This document shows, one piece after another, positions 47,309-57,300 of a DNA stretch of 64,000 nt. Each line of letters starts with the position of its first letter. Position 1 is the first letter of the stretch. The notes below the pieces were generated by a model. That model did not search any database. It saw only the letters and a program-made list of their open reading frames with translations, and was not told the origin of the DNA. Source of the stretch: Limnobaculum xujianqingii (GTDB lineage: Bacteria; Pseudomonadota; Gammaproteobacteria; Enterobacterales; Enterobacteriaceae). Position numbers and translations under genes: made by a program. Where the stretch lies: contig NZ_JABMLK010000002.1 of assembly GCF_013394855.1 (NCBI RefSeq), forward strand, positions 124,001 through 188,000, in the 5' to 3' direction.

Positions 47309-48550
47309 TTATATGTAACGTTTATTGCCACGGCTGGACACTTTTTTCCCTTTAAATACATAAGGACCATCCATCGTCAGGGTGAGTTCATCGCCCGTTC
47401 GGGTAAGCCATGGTGTAGATTCGCTGCCTGCTCTGGAGGTTACGCCAGAGGGTTTCAGGATAATATTATCCCGATCAATTTCAATAATACCAATCACATA
47501 GGTATAAACCATACTGTTGAAGAAGCCTTTTTTAAATTCAAAGGCGCAGTCAACGATTTGATCGCCATATTCCATACGCATAGTGGGCTTGAGTGAGGCG
47601 ACGGCAACAATGCCATTGCTGAGGGCTGAGTACACACTGCACACCAGAGCAACTTTCCCGCCCATTAAGCGAGAGATTTCCGGATTAATTTCAACGGTTT
47701 CACATCCTGGCGCTGAAACGCTGGCAGTGACCACATCACCGGTATGAAATACAAAAGGATCGGCATTGAATGCGCCGCTTTTGTCGGGAGCCTGAATAAT
47801 CGACATTTGCCCATCAGGACGAAGAATACCCACTCTGAGATCCAGATCGTCATTATCTTTTCTGCCATCACCATTATCAATCCAGGTTGCACTAACGCGG
47901 ATACTTTTAGGTGCGGAGGGACCTTTATGCAGTGAGATTTTATGACTGCTATCTGGCTTGGTGAGAGTGACCAGCTTCTTTTCCATGTTCACCGGAGGGG
48001 GAGCTACAACGGCTACCGACATTGGTTCTTCTACTTCGATACCGTAAAGATTGCACAATCCGGCAAGACCGGATGCAAACCCCTGCCAAACGGCACGGGC
48101 TTTGTTCTGTCCGTTCCGGACATACAGTTCCAGTACAATAATTCCCGTTTCTTGCGAGAATATGCCGGGAGCTAATTCCAGAGTGCTGCCAGCCGTTAAC
48201 ACCTGAGCGCGCAAGTTATTGACGGTAGAGAAGCCACCCGCGCTGCCATCCTGAGTTAGGGTAATTGCAATTTTGGTGATATTGGCAGGAAGGAGTGAGA
48301 GATCGAAATCGATACAGTGAATGACGGTTGAATTTTGGGTGGAAGGCGAGATAAACGATGCTGCTCCGGAGGCATGGCGCGGAGCATTGAAGAAGACCAT
48401 GTCATTATCGCTAATAGCTTTTCCGGAATCAGTGACTAAAAAGGCGGTCAGATTAATATCAAGATTAGCCGCAGCCGAATGAGAAACGCGTACTTGTCCT
48501 TTGGCCTGAGAAAGTGAGGTGTTCTCACCGGGTTTTAACGATTGAAGCAT
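47309..48550 (-). CDS. TerA-like protein (TerD-domain family)
   Basis: 413 residues from ATG at 48550 (AAGGAG 7 bases upstream; an earlier start at 48607 lacks one). The N-terminal half has the TerD/calcium-stress fold signatures (LDINLTAFLVTDSGKAISDNDMVFFN, HCIDFDLSLLPANITKIAITLT). A second domain carries DNGDGRKDNDDLDLRVGILRPDG, a plausible metal-binding acidic loop. TerA proteins are part of tellurium/phage/stress clusters, but no other ter gene is nearby, so this one is an orphan. Role unknown. Confidence 0.8.
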   Translation of the reverse strand: MLQSLKPGENTSLSQAKGQVRVSHSAAANLDINLTAFLVTDSGKAISDNDMVFFNAPRHASGAASFISPSTQNSTVIHCIDFDLSLLPANITKIAITLTQDGSAGGFSTVNNLRAQVLTAGSTLELAPGIFSQETGIIVLELYVRNGQNKARAVWQGFASGLAGLCNLYGIEVEEPMSVAVVAPPPVNMEKKLVTLTKPDSSHKISLHKGPSAPKSIRVSATWIDNGDGRKDNDDLDLRVGILRPDGQMSIIQAPDKSGAFNADPFVFHTGDVVTASVSAPGCETVEINPEISRLMGGKVALVCSVYSALSNGIVAVASLKPTMRMEYGDQIVDCAFEFKKGFFNSMVYTYVIGIIEIDRDNIILKPSGVTSRAGSESTPWLTRTGDELTLTMDGPYVFKGKKVSSRGNKRYI

Positions 48551-48787
48551 TAAACCTCTCCTTAAATGATATTCCTTTTGAAGGGCGTCCGTAACACTAA
48601 CCCGCACACCAGATAAAACACATTACGATTTTATCTGGCCAGAATTAGTGATTTCCTTCAACGTGGTGGTATTTTGATATTAAGAATAAGCAATTGCTTG
48701 ATTATACATCATAAATACTCAACCCAGAATAAATCGATGGTTCAATACTGTCCATTGGCATGGGTGGGAAGTGAATTATCCCTCCAA

Positions 48788-49435
48788 TCAAAACACCTTT
48801 TCCTGCAACACCCACACCGCCGCTTCGACCCGCGATTTAAGCTTCATTTTTCTCAGCAGATGTTTCACATGAACTTTCACCGTGCTTTCTGCAATATCCA
48901 GCTTACGGGCGATAAGTTTATTGGATAACCCCTGAGCAATCAGTTTTAATATTCCCTGTTCACGCGGAGTGAGCTGCTGTATGTCGCGTTCGCCGGAAGG
49001 TTGGGTGGTACGCAAACTGGCGGCCAGAATGGGCGTCAGCTTTTCACTTAATACCATCTGACCGGTAGCGGCCTGACGCAGTGCTTCCAGCAGATCTTCT
49101 GGTTCCATATCTTTTAACAGGTAGCCATCGGCACCGCGTTTTAAGGCAGAGACAATATCGTCTTCATGATTGGAGACGGTAAACACCACAATACGACCTG
49201 AGAGCTCCCGTTTGCGCAGCAAATCCAACGTTTCTAAACCATTCAGACCGGGCATATTTAAATCGAGCAGAATAAGATCCGGATCGTACTGTTCCGCAAG
49301 CTCAACACCCTGTTCACCGCTGCTGGCTTCCGCGATAACGCTCAGGGAAGTATCCATACTAATCAGCTGCTTAACACCATTACGAATCATTGGATGATCA
49401 TCGATCAATAAAATAGAGGCGGTCTGGTTAGTCAT
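48788..49435 (-). CDS. narL: nitrate/nitrite response regulator NarL
   Basis: 215 residues from ATG 49435 (AGGAG 6 bases upstream); a longer in-frame start exists, but NarX coding overlaps it. Receiver domain: Asp12-Asp13 in [12 protein letters not shown], phospho-acceptor Asp58 in [10 protein letters not shown], Lys in [13 protein letters not shown]-terminal Lux[29 protein letters not shown], then [20 protein letters not shown]. It is phosphorylated by NarX when nitrate is present, activates narK/narG-type promoters and represses alternative anaerobic pathways. Its start overlaps the narX stop by 8 bases, so the two are coupled. Confidence 0.95.
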   Translation of the reverse strand: MTNQTASILLIDDHPMIRNGVKQLISMDTSLSVIAEASSGEQGVELAEQYDPDLILLDLNMPGLNGLETLDLLRKRELSGRIVVFTVSNHEDDIVSALKRGADGYLLKDMEPEDLLEALRQAATGQMVLSEKLTPILAASLRTTQPSGERDIQQLTPREQGILKLIAQGLSNKLIARKLDIAESTVKVHVKHLLRKMKLKSRVEAAVWVLQEKVF

Positions 49436-51233
49436 TGATTGCTCCTGGTAATCTGATCTCGGCAGGCTGTGGGGTAAATTCAACGTTGACTTCAGCCCCA
49501 CCCTGCGGTCGATTATAAATTCCAAATTTGCCGTTCAGGCTTTTAGCCCGGTCACGCATGATGATCAGCCCGTAATGATTTTGTCGGGCGTGCCCTTCCG
49601 GTAGTCCACATCCATCATCACTGATAAGCATCTGAATATTGCCCTGATGTTGTTCAAGACTAATGGTGACCTGGGTGGCATTGGCATGTTTATAGATATT
49701 ATTCAGTGCTTCACGGGCGATTTGTATCAGATGAATCGCCTGATGGCTGGGAACTTGATGTAGCGATAAGTGATAGTTGAGGGTTACCAGAAAGTGTAAT
49801 TTTTCACTGAACTCCTGAACCGTCGCCTGTAACGCCGCCAGCAGCCCGGCCTCCGGCAACTGTAGACGGAAGGTGGTAAGCAATTCCCGCAACAGCTGGT
49901 AGGCGCTGTTCAACTCATTGCGCATTTCTGTCAGGCGTTTGGCGCTGCTCTCTTCCGGAAAAGCATTTTCCATCTGCAGGCAACTGACCTGAATTTTGAG
50001 AAAAGAGAGAGACTGGGCAATAGAGTCATGCAACTCCCTGGCGATAGCTGAGCGTTCTTCCATTAACAGCAATTGCTGCCGTTGGTGGGACTGTCGCTCC
50101 AGCGTCAACGTGCTGGTTAGTTGGTCAATAAGCATATTAAGAAGCTGCTGGTGCTCGTCGGTTAATGCGATATCAATCGGGCGCTCAGCTAATATTAGTC
50201 CATATTGCCCGTGTTGATCGGCTAAGCGCCAACTTAAGGTTTGACGAGGCCCGCTGTATCGCGGGTGTTTTGTCATACATGCATGACAACTCTCCTGACG
50301 GCAGTGCTCCGGGCGGATGAGCTCGTCATTACTAATCTGTTGAAAATAATTAATATCATTATTTTCATACAGCCTGATTTGCAGGTTATACAACGGCGTA
50401 ATGTTCTGAAACTGATTCAATACCGACAGCAATCTTGAACAGAGCGGCTGATTAGTATGTAACTGCTGGCTGGTGTGATAGAGAAATGACAACGTCTGGT
50501 TCTTATTTTGTAGTTCGGCGGTTTTCTCTTTAACGCGGGTTTCCAGACTGGAATAGCTCTGCGAAAGCTCATCAGACATAGTATTCAGCGTTGATCCCAG
50601 TATTCCCATTTCATCGGCGCTGGTGGCATTAAAACGCTGGGTGAAATCGCCATGACCAATAGATTCAGACATCGACAGCAGCTTGCGCCACGGGCGTAAA
50701 AAGCGAGTACGCAAATAGTAGACGGCGATAGCCATCACTAACAGCGTCAGAACAATAAAGGTAATTTGCTGATGGCGAATCGCTATCAGACTTTGTTCTG
50801 TTTTATGGTCGATGGCCAGTACCAACTCATCCAACTGATGAACGAACTGAATAACCTGAGCGGTAGCCTGTTCAGGGCTGGGAGCCCGTTCCAGCTGTGG
50901 ACGTAGCTGCTGACGCCAGTAGTTTTTAAGCGCGGTTAATTGTGAGGTTAACTGCTCTTTTTCCACCGTTTGTTCGAGCATTGGACTGTTCTGATCCTGC
51001 TCTAACTCATCCAGATAGCGTTTACTCTCATCATTTAGCGGCACCATGGTTAGAATGCGGTAGCTCTGCATCCTCAGTGAACCGGCTTTATTGATGGCAT
51101 GGGCATGTCCCTGAATTGCTTCAGCTCTCCAACTGGAAATCGACATACTGATAATACTCAACAGGCCAAGTATCAGTAGTAGCAAAATAACCTGATTCAC
51201 AATGGAAAAGGGAACAGGGCAACGTTTTATCAC
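49428..51233 (-). CDS. narX: nitrate/nitrite sensor kinase NarX
   Basis: 601 residues, close to E. coli NarX (598). TM1 at about 11-33; periplasmic P-box [14 protein letters not shown] at 48-61 (nitrate binding); TM2 at about 156-174; HAMP and signalling helix to about 240; a central cysteine-containing region ([10 protein letters not shown], 311-320); then a HisKA_3 dimerisation domain with His402 in [12 protein letters not shown] and an HATPase with [18 protein letters not shown]. It senses periplasmic nitrate and nitrite and controls NarL. It is divergent from narK, with a 323-bp control region between them. Confidence 0.95.
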   Translation of the reverse strand: MIKRCPVPFSIVNQVILLLLILGLLSIISMSISSWRAEAIQGHAHAINKAGSLRMQSYRILTMVPLNDESKRYLDELEQDQNSPMLEQTVEKEQLTSQLTALKNYWRQQLRPQLERAPSPEQATAQVIQFVHQLDELVLAIDHKTEQSLIAIRHQQITFIVLTLLVMAIAVYYLRTRFLRPWRKLLSMSESIGHGDFTQRFNATSADEMGILGSTLNTMSDELSQSYSSLETRVKEKTAELQNKNQTLSFLYHTSQQLHTNQPLCSRLLSVLNQFQNITPLYNLQIRLYENNDINYFQQISNDELIRPEHCRQESCHACMTKHPRYSGPRQTLSWRLADQHGQYGLILAERPIDIALTDEHQQLLNMLIDQLTSTLTLERQSHQRQQLLLMEERSAIARELHDSIAQSLSFLKIQVSCLQMENAFPEESSAKRLTEMRNELNSAYQLLRELLTTFRLQLPEAGLLAALQATVQEFSEKLHFLVTLNYHLSLHQVPSHQAIHLIQIAREALNNIYKHANATQVTISLEQHQGNIQMLISDDGCGLPEGHARQNHYGLIIMRDRAKSLNGKFGIYNRPQGGAEVNVEFTPQPAEIRLPGAIND

Positions 51234-51297
51234 AATGCAATTATTCCTGAATGGATCTACACAGCTTCTTTTTAGACCAAATGTTCACCAAACCACA

Positions 51298-51425
51298 TAC
51301 CCAGATGGGATTACTCCCAAATAGTTGAGTGGGTAAAAATTGCATTGGTTATCAAATACTCTGGCATTCAATTTGGTGATAAATAACAGGTTTTCTTTGA
51401 ATGGTGGCATACCCACTAAGGGGAT
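51298..51425. promoter_or_regulatory. candidate NarL binding sites between narX and narK
   Basis: Heptamers resembling TACYYMT occur at 51298-51304 (TACCCAG), 51329-51335 (reverse TACCCAC) and 51410-51416 (TACCCAC). The last is followed after two bases by AGGGGAT, a near 7-2-7 inverted pair. The position upstream of an FNR site matches the E. coli narK arrangement. Confidence 0.5.
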
Positions 51426-51462
51426 AGGGGGATTTACAGGCTAAAATATTACTACAGCCCCT

Positions 51463-51476
51463 TTGATGTGCATCAA
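51463..51476. promoter_or_regulatory. FNR box for narK (perfect consensus)
   Basis: TTGATGTGCATCAA matches TTGAT-N4-ATCAA exactly. Its centre lies about 87 bp before the narK ATG, so a class II promoter centred at -41.5 would start near 51511 and leave a ~45-nt leader. Confidence 0.8.
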
Positions 51477-51556
51477 ATATAACTGACAAATTGGTACTAG
51501 GGTAGCGGCTAAACAGCTTGCAGATTTTTGAATTGAATTCAACTTAAGAGGCCTAT

Positions 51557-52939
51557 ATGAATAACCAATCTGCCACTCAATCCCCTAACAATCGGGCATT
51601 GATTCAGGACTGGAAACCGGAGGATCCGAAATTTTGGCGAACCACAGGCCGAAAAATTGCACAACGTAATTTATGGATTTCCGTTCCCTGCCTGTTATTG
51701 GGGTTCTGTGTCTGGATGTTATTCAGCGCGGTAACCATTAATCTGAATAAAGTTGGCTTCCAGTTCAATACCGATCAGTTGTTTATGTTGACGGCGTTAC
51801 CTTCCATTTCCGGTGCCATATTACGGGTACCTTACTCCTTTGTAATCCCTATTTTTGGTGGTCGTCGTTGGACCGCGTTCAGTACCGTGATTCTGGTGAT
51901 CCCTTGTATTTGGCTGGGGATTGCGGTGCAGGATCTTTCCACCTCTTACAATACCTTTGTGATGATCTCTTTGCTGTGTGGTTTTGGTGGCGCTAACTTC
52001 GCTTCCAGCATGGCGAATATCAGCTTTTTCTTTCCCAAAGAGCGTCAGGGTGGGGCGTTAGGTATTAACGGCGGTTTAGGTAATCTGGGGGTTAGCGTTA
52101 TGCAACTGGTTGCCCCGTTGGTCGTTACCTTAGCGGTTTTTGGTGGTGCAGGTCAGGCTATCGGTGGTGGTGAAACGCTGTGGTTACAAAACGCGGCTTT
52201 TGTCTGGATCCCGTTACTGTTGATTTTTACTCTGGCGGCCTGGTTTGGCATGAACGATCTGTCGGCGGCTAAGGCATCGTTGAAAGATCAACTGCCGGTG
52301 TTGAAGAGCGGACACCTGTGGTTAATGAGCCTGTTATATCTGGCAACTTTTGGCTCGTTTATCGGTTTTTCTGCCGGTTTTGCCATGCTGTCAAAAACTC
52401 AGTTTCCGGATGTGAATATTCTGCACTTTGCCTTTTTTGGCCCGTTGTTTGGCGCTCTGGCTCGTCCGGTTGGCGGCATGTTATCTGACCGTTTTCGCGG
52501 TACCCGGGTTACGCTGATTAACTTTATCTTTATGGCGATTTTCGTGGCGTTGCTGTTTACCACTTTACCGGGTGAGGGTAAGTCCGGTTCGTTTATGGCT
52601 TTCTTTGCGGTATTTATGGGGTTGTTCCTGACGGCAGGTTTGGGTAGTGGTTCCACTTTCCAGATGATCTCAGTGATTTTTCGTCTGATTACGGTGCAGA
52701 AGGTGAAAGCGCGCGGCGGTAGCGATCAGGAAGCACAGCGTGAAGCCGCGACAGATTCAGCGGCAGCGTTAGGATTCATTTCAGCCATTGGCGCAGTGGG
52801 CGGATTTTTTATTCCTAAAGCGTTTGGTACCTCGTTACATATGACAGGATCGGCAGTTGGCGCGTTGGACCTGTTTTTGGTGTTTTATATTGTTTGTGTG
52901 GTGATAACGTGGGGAGTGTATGGGAGACGGAAGGGGTAG
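51557..52939 (+). CDS. narK: nitrate/nitrite transporter NarK
   Basis: 460 residues, an MFS protein with about 12 membrane segments. The nitrate/nitrite porter signatures are present: GFGGANFASSMANISFFFP and GGALGINGGLGNLGVS in the first half and GPLFGALARPVGGMLSDRF in the second. The substrate-binding arginine in SGAILRVPYSF corresponds to E. coli Arg89. It exchanges nitrate for nitrite across the inner membrane to feed NarG. The gene is preceded by an FNR box and NarL-like sites. In E. coli narG follows directly; here ~1.4 kb with a truncated KilA-N gene and a structured repeat intervenes. Confidence 0.95.
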   Translation: MNNQSATQSPNNRALIQDWKPEDPKFWRTTGRKIAQRNLWISVPCLLLGFCVWMLFSAVTINLNKVGFQFNTDQLFMLTALPSISGAILRVPYSFVIPIFGGRRWTAFSTVILVIPCIWLGIAVQDLSTSYNTFVMISLLCGFGGANFASSMANISFFFPKERQGGALGINGGLGNLGVSVMQLVAPLVVTLAVFGGAGQAIGGGETLWLQNAAFVWIPLLLIFTLAAWFGMNDLSAAKASLKDQLPVLKSGHLWLMSLLYLATFGSFIGFSAGFAMLSKTQFPDVNILHFAFFGPLFGALARPVGGMLSDRFRGTRVTLINFIFMAIFVALLFTTLPGEGKSGSFMAFFAVFMGLFLTAGLGSGSTFQMISVIFRLITVQKVKARGGSDQEAQREAATDSAAALGFISAIGAVGGFFIPKAFGTSLHMTGSAVGALDLFLVFYIVCVVITWGVYGRRKG

Positions 52940-52959
52940 TGTTGTTTTAGTATCGGGAT

Positions 52960-52972
52960 ATTTCGTCCACTA
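52960..52972 (-). repeat. possible terminal remnant of repeat family 1
   Basis: These 13 bases, read on the minus strand (TAGTGGACGAAAT), are identical to the right end of family 1 copy 2 (38874-38886). The rest of the element is not recognisable here. It lies just after the narK stop codon. Confidence 0.4.
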
Positions 52973-53002
52973 GTAGCCCCGTGTATTAATTAACAGTTAT
53001 GA

Positions 53003-53034
53003 GAAGGCGTATAAACTCGCTTTTATGCGCCTTC
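53003..53034. terminator. strong hairpin after narK
   Basis: GAAGGCGTATAAA (53003-53015) pairs with TTTATGCGCCTTC (53022-53034), 13 bp with one G-U pair. It lacks a T-run after the stem, so it may act as a 3' end hairpin or an inefficient terminator. It also faces the 3' end of the convergent KilA-N fragment. Confidence 0.55.
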
Positions 53035-53084
53035 GTTAGTAGACAAGTCCTGTAGCAGTGATTATAGGTACGTTAGTTGTCGTA

Positions 53085-53750
53085 CTATTTCGGTCTATTT
53101 CCCAATTTCTTGATTTCTGCCAGACCTATCAGTGAGTGCATCTGTGTGATAGCAATCGTATTTAACTGTGACAGCCGTTCTTGTGCTGTCAGTCCCTGAT
53201 GAATGAAGACAGAGTTGATGCTCTCCAGATTGGATAGAATAACTAACTGTTCAAGTGTAGCGAAGTCTCGCATATTGCCGGATTGTTCAGGATTTGTTTG
53301 TCTCCATTGGGCGGCTGTCATGCCGAACAGAGCAACATTAAGTAAATCGGCTTCGCTGGCGTAGACGGTAACCATCTGTGCTTTGGTTAGCTGTGGTGGG
53401 ATTAATCGCTCTTTGATGGCGTCAGTGTGAATGCGGTAATTGACCTTTGCCAGTGTACGTTGAAAACTCCATTCCAGTGAAATCGTTCGAGCTTCTTCAT
53501 CTTTAAGCCTCTGAAATTCCTTGATCAGATACAATTTGAATTCTGGGCTGAGCCATGAACCGAACTCAAAAGCGATATCTCGGTGGGCGTAAGTGCCACC
53601 GTAGCGTCCTGCTTTAGCGTTTAAGCCAATTGCGCCTGTAACATCGCACCACTTTTTTGCTGAGAGGTAGAAACTGTTTCGGCCAGCTTCATTTTTAATT
53701 CCCCCGAATTCGGGGGAATTAAAATCAGGATTGTTGATTTTTTCCCACAC
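53085..53750 (-). pseudogene. KilA-N domain phage-type protein, 5'-truncated
   Basis: The 221-codon frame starts at a GTG (53750) in the middle of a KilA-N domain (WEKINNPDFNSPEFGGIKNEAGRN, YGGTYAHRDIAFEFGSWLSPEFKLYLIKEFQRLK). The frame continues upstream for a few family-like codons (TVLFLGV) to a TGA at about 53772, so the first ~50 residues of the domain are missing. There is no ribosome binding site. KilA-N proteins are typical of phages and mobile islands. Just beyond its 5' end lies structured repeat family 2 copy B. It reads as a remnant of a mobile element that settled between narK and narG. Confidence 0.75.
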
Positions 53751-53827
53751 GCCTAAAAACAGTACCGTGTCCTTTCACCCTACGGTCAGCGTTAGTGCTG
53801 TTCTAACTGGTTTTATGTCTTAGGATA

Positions 53828-53986
53828 GCTCATCGTTGGGAGGGACGGGTGTTGGGGTCGACTTGGCGTAAGCCAACGAAGCGCCCCTAACCCGGCCAGG
53901 CCCAACGCACTCTGTAGTTGAGTACAGATGGTTTACCGACCGTTCCTGGTGCAGATATAAGCACCATGCTTTTACGGTCGGAATAT
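53828..53986 (+). repeat. structured dispersed repeat family 2, copy B
   Basis: This is the second copy of the element at 30096-30255, of almost the same length. Helices: GTTGGG 53835-53840 with CCCAAC 53901-53906; CGGGT 53846-53850 with ACCCG 53890-53894; GGGG 53854-53857 with CCCC 53884-53887; hairpin TTGGC-GTAA-GCCAA 53863-53876; CCGACCG 53936-53942 with CGGTCGG 53975-53981. An inner hairpin TGGTGC/GCACCA (53947-53952/53961-53966) lies within the last helix. Unpaired parts such as GTTGGGGTCG and GGCCAGGCCC-like linkers are conserved with copy A. Confidence 0.8.
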
Positions 53987-54034
53987 TTTCAGGTGCTGAT
54001 TATTTAGATTCTTAATAGCTCCTCCACTAATCGA

Positions 54035-54070
54035 AAAATCCTCGCTGCATTTCTGGCGGGGATTTTCTAT
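54035..54070. terminator. rho-independent terminator upstream of narG
   Basis: AAAATCCTCGC (54035-54045) pairs with GCGGGGATTTT (54056-54066), 11 bp with one G-U pair, followed by CTATTTTT. It probably insulates narG from upstream transcription, which is read from the left. Confidence 0.75.
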
Positions 54071-54104
54071 TTTTAGCTTTAATCATGTTTCTCCTCCCTC
54101 CCTC

Positions 54105-54296
54105 TACCCCCAAATAGTTCACTGTGAAATTATTCATATGCTTTTTGTTAATGAAATTTAAATTTAAGTTAAATATCAATAAATTAAATTAATAATACTG
54201 TGTGCCACTTTGGTGGTAGTTACGCTTTTTCCAGAATTTCAAGTGTCAGGCAGGATTGATTAAAGTCAACTTTACTCAAAGCGACACGGATAAGAT
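54105..54296 (+). promoter_or_regulatory. narG promoter region: NarL-like, IHF-like and FNR-like sites
   Basis: In order: a NarL-type heptamer TACCCCC at 54105-54111; a match to the IHF consensus WATCAANNNNTTR at 54174-54186 (TATCAATAAATTA); an FNR-like box TTGATTAAAGTCAA at 54256-54269 with one mismatch; and a possible -10 TAAGAT at 54291-54296. This order (distal NarL, IHF bend, FNR near -41.5) is that of the E. coli narG promoter. Confidence 0.65.
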
Positions 54297-54376
54297 GTGC
54301 CCATTCCATAAGTAATGCGTTCTGCATTTTTATCATAACGGCAGCGACTTCAGGCTGTGTTGCAGGAGAGTCCCGG

Positions 54377-57300
54377 ATGAGTAAATTTCTCGATAGGTTC
54401 CGCTATTTTAAGCAGTTGGGTGATACCTTCGCCGATGGGCATGGTCAGGAGTTGAATGTTAACCGAGATTGGGAAGATGGTTATCGTTCACGCTGGCAGC
54501 ATGACAAGATTGTTCGTTCTACCCATGGTGTTAACTGTACCGGTTCCTGTAGCTGGAAGATCTATGTCAAAAACGGTTTGGTCACCTGGGAAACCCAGCA
54601 AACCGATTATCCTCGTACCCGCCCCGACTTACCTAACCATGAACCACGCGGCTGCCCGCGTGGTGCCAGTTATTCATGGTATCTGTATAGTGCAAACCGC
54701 CTGAAATACCCTCTGATGCGTAAGCGCCTGATTAAGCTCTGGCGTGAAGCGAAAAAGCAATATAGCGATCCGGTTGAAGCCTGGGGCTCGATTGTTGAAG
54801 ATGCAGAAAAAACCAAAAACTATAAGCAGATTCGCGGTCGTGGCGGCTTTGTGCGTTCTGACTGGCAGGAAGTGAATGAGCTGATCGCTGCGGCTAACGT
54901 TTATACCGCTAAACAATATGGCCCGGACCGGATTGTTGGTTTTTCGCCTATTCCGGCCATGTCGATGGTCTCTTATGCCGCAGGAACGCGCTATCTGGCG
55001 TTGATTGGTGGTATTAATCTGAGCTTCTACGACTGGTATTGCGATTTACCTCCGGCATCACCGATGACCTGGGGGGAGCAGACTGATGTTCCGGAATCTG
55101 CCGACTGGTATAACTCCTCTTATATTATTGCCTGGGGTTCAAACGTACCCCAAACCCGGACGCCGGATGCGCACTTCTTTACTGAGGTTCGCTACAAGGG
55201 CACCAAGACCATTGCCATTACTCCGGACTATTCTGAAATCGCCAAGCTGTGCGATCAGTGGCTGAGTCCGAAACAGGGTACCGACAGTGCCATTTCGCTG
55301 GCAATGGGTCATGTGATCCTGAAAGAGTTCCATCTGGATAAGCCAAGTGACTATTTCACTGACTATGTGCGTCGCTATACCGATTTACCAATGCTGGTGA
55401 TGCTGGAGCCGCGTGAAGAGGGTTATTATGCTGCCGGACGCTTGCTGCGTGCTGACGACTTAGTTGGAAAGCTGGGTCAGGACAATAACCCGGAGTGGAA
55501 AACCGTTGCCATTAATCAGGCCACCGGTGAACTGACCGCGCCACAGGGCTCGATTGGTTTCCGTTGGGGCGAGAAAGGCAAATGGAATTTGGAGCAGAAA
55601 GACGGCAAAGATCAGCAGGAGATAGCATTACAGCTTAGCCTGTTGGGTCAGCATGATGAAGTAGCGACCGTTGGTTTCCCTTATTTTGGCGGCATTGAGA
55701 ACGAAAACTTCAAAAGCGTTGAGCTGCAGGAAGTGCTTCATCACCAATTGCCGGTTAAGCGCCTGCAACTGGCGGATGGCAGCAGTGCATTAGTGACCAG
55801 CGTTTACGATTTAATGATGGCTAACTACGGCATCGATCGTGGTCTGAATGATGAAAACTGCGCTAAAGATTATGACGATGTGAAAGCCTATACGCCAGCG
55901 TGGGCAGAGCAGATCACCGGTGTTAATCGTCAGAACATTATTCGTATTGCCCGCGAATTTGCCGACAACGCAGACAAAACTCACGGTTGCTCAATGATTA
56001 TTGTCGGTGCCGGTTTAAACCACTGGTACCACATGGATATGCAGTATCGTGGCTTAATCAATATGCTGATTTTCTGCGGCTGTATCGGTAAGAGCGGTGG
56101 TGGCTGGGCTCACTATGTAGGACAAGAGAAGCTGCGCCCACAAACCGGTTGGCTACCGCTGGCGTTTGCCCTCGACTGGCAGCGTCCACCGCGTCATATG
56201 AATACCACGTCATTCATCTATAACCACTCCAGCCAGTGGCGTTATGAAACGCTGGCAACAGAAGAACTGCTGTCTCCACTGGCGGATAAATCCCGCTTTA
56301 GCGGTAACCTGATCGACTTTAACGTACGGGCTGAACGTATGGGCTGGCTGCCTTCGGCGCCTCAGCTTAATACTAACCCGTTAAAAATTGCAGAGATGGC
56401 CCGTGCTGCAGGTCAAAGCCCGGTGGATTACACGGTAGACAGCCTGAAGAACGGCAATCTGAGTTTTGCCGCTGAAGACCCGGATAACCCGCAAAACTTC
56501 CCGCGTAACCTGTTTATCTGGCGTTCTAACTTACTGGGATCTTCCGGTAAGGGGCATGAGTACATGCTGAAATATCTGCTGGGTACCGAACACGGTATTC
56601 AGGGGATGGATCTGGGCCAGCAAGGTGCGACTAAACCTGAAGAAGTACAGTGGTGCGACGATGCCGGACAAGGAAAGTTGGACCTGGTGGTCACGCTGGA
56701 TTTCCGTATGTCCAGCACCTGTCTCTATTCCGATATCGTATTACCAACCGCGACCTGGTACGAAAAAGACGATATGAACACCTCGGATATGCATCCGTTT
56801 ATCCACCCGCTGTCTGCGGCGGTAGATCCTGCCTGGGAGTCAAAAAGCGACTGGGAGATCTATAAGGGTATCGCGAAAAAGTTCTCCGAAGTGGCAGTAG
56901 GACACTTGGGGGTAGAAACCGACGTAGTAACGCTGCCGATTCAGCACGACTCTGCCGCTGAACTGGCGCAGCCTTATGGTGTGAAGGACTGGAAAAAAGG
57001 CGAATGCGATCTGATTCCGGGAAAAACCGCACCGCACATTATGGTGGTAGAGCGCGATTATCCGAATACCTATGCCCGTTATACCGCGTTAGGACCACTG
57101 ATGGACAAACTGGGCAACGGTGGCAAAGGCATTAGCTGGAATACCCAAACCGAAGTGGAATTCCTGAAAAAACTTAACTATGTGCAGACCGACGGTGCAG
57201 CCGCAGGGCGACCTAAAATTGAAACTGCCATTGATGCCGCAGAGGTCGTGTTGTCTCTGGCACCGGAAACCAACGGTCAGGTAGCGGTTAAAGCCTGGGA

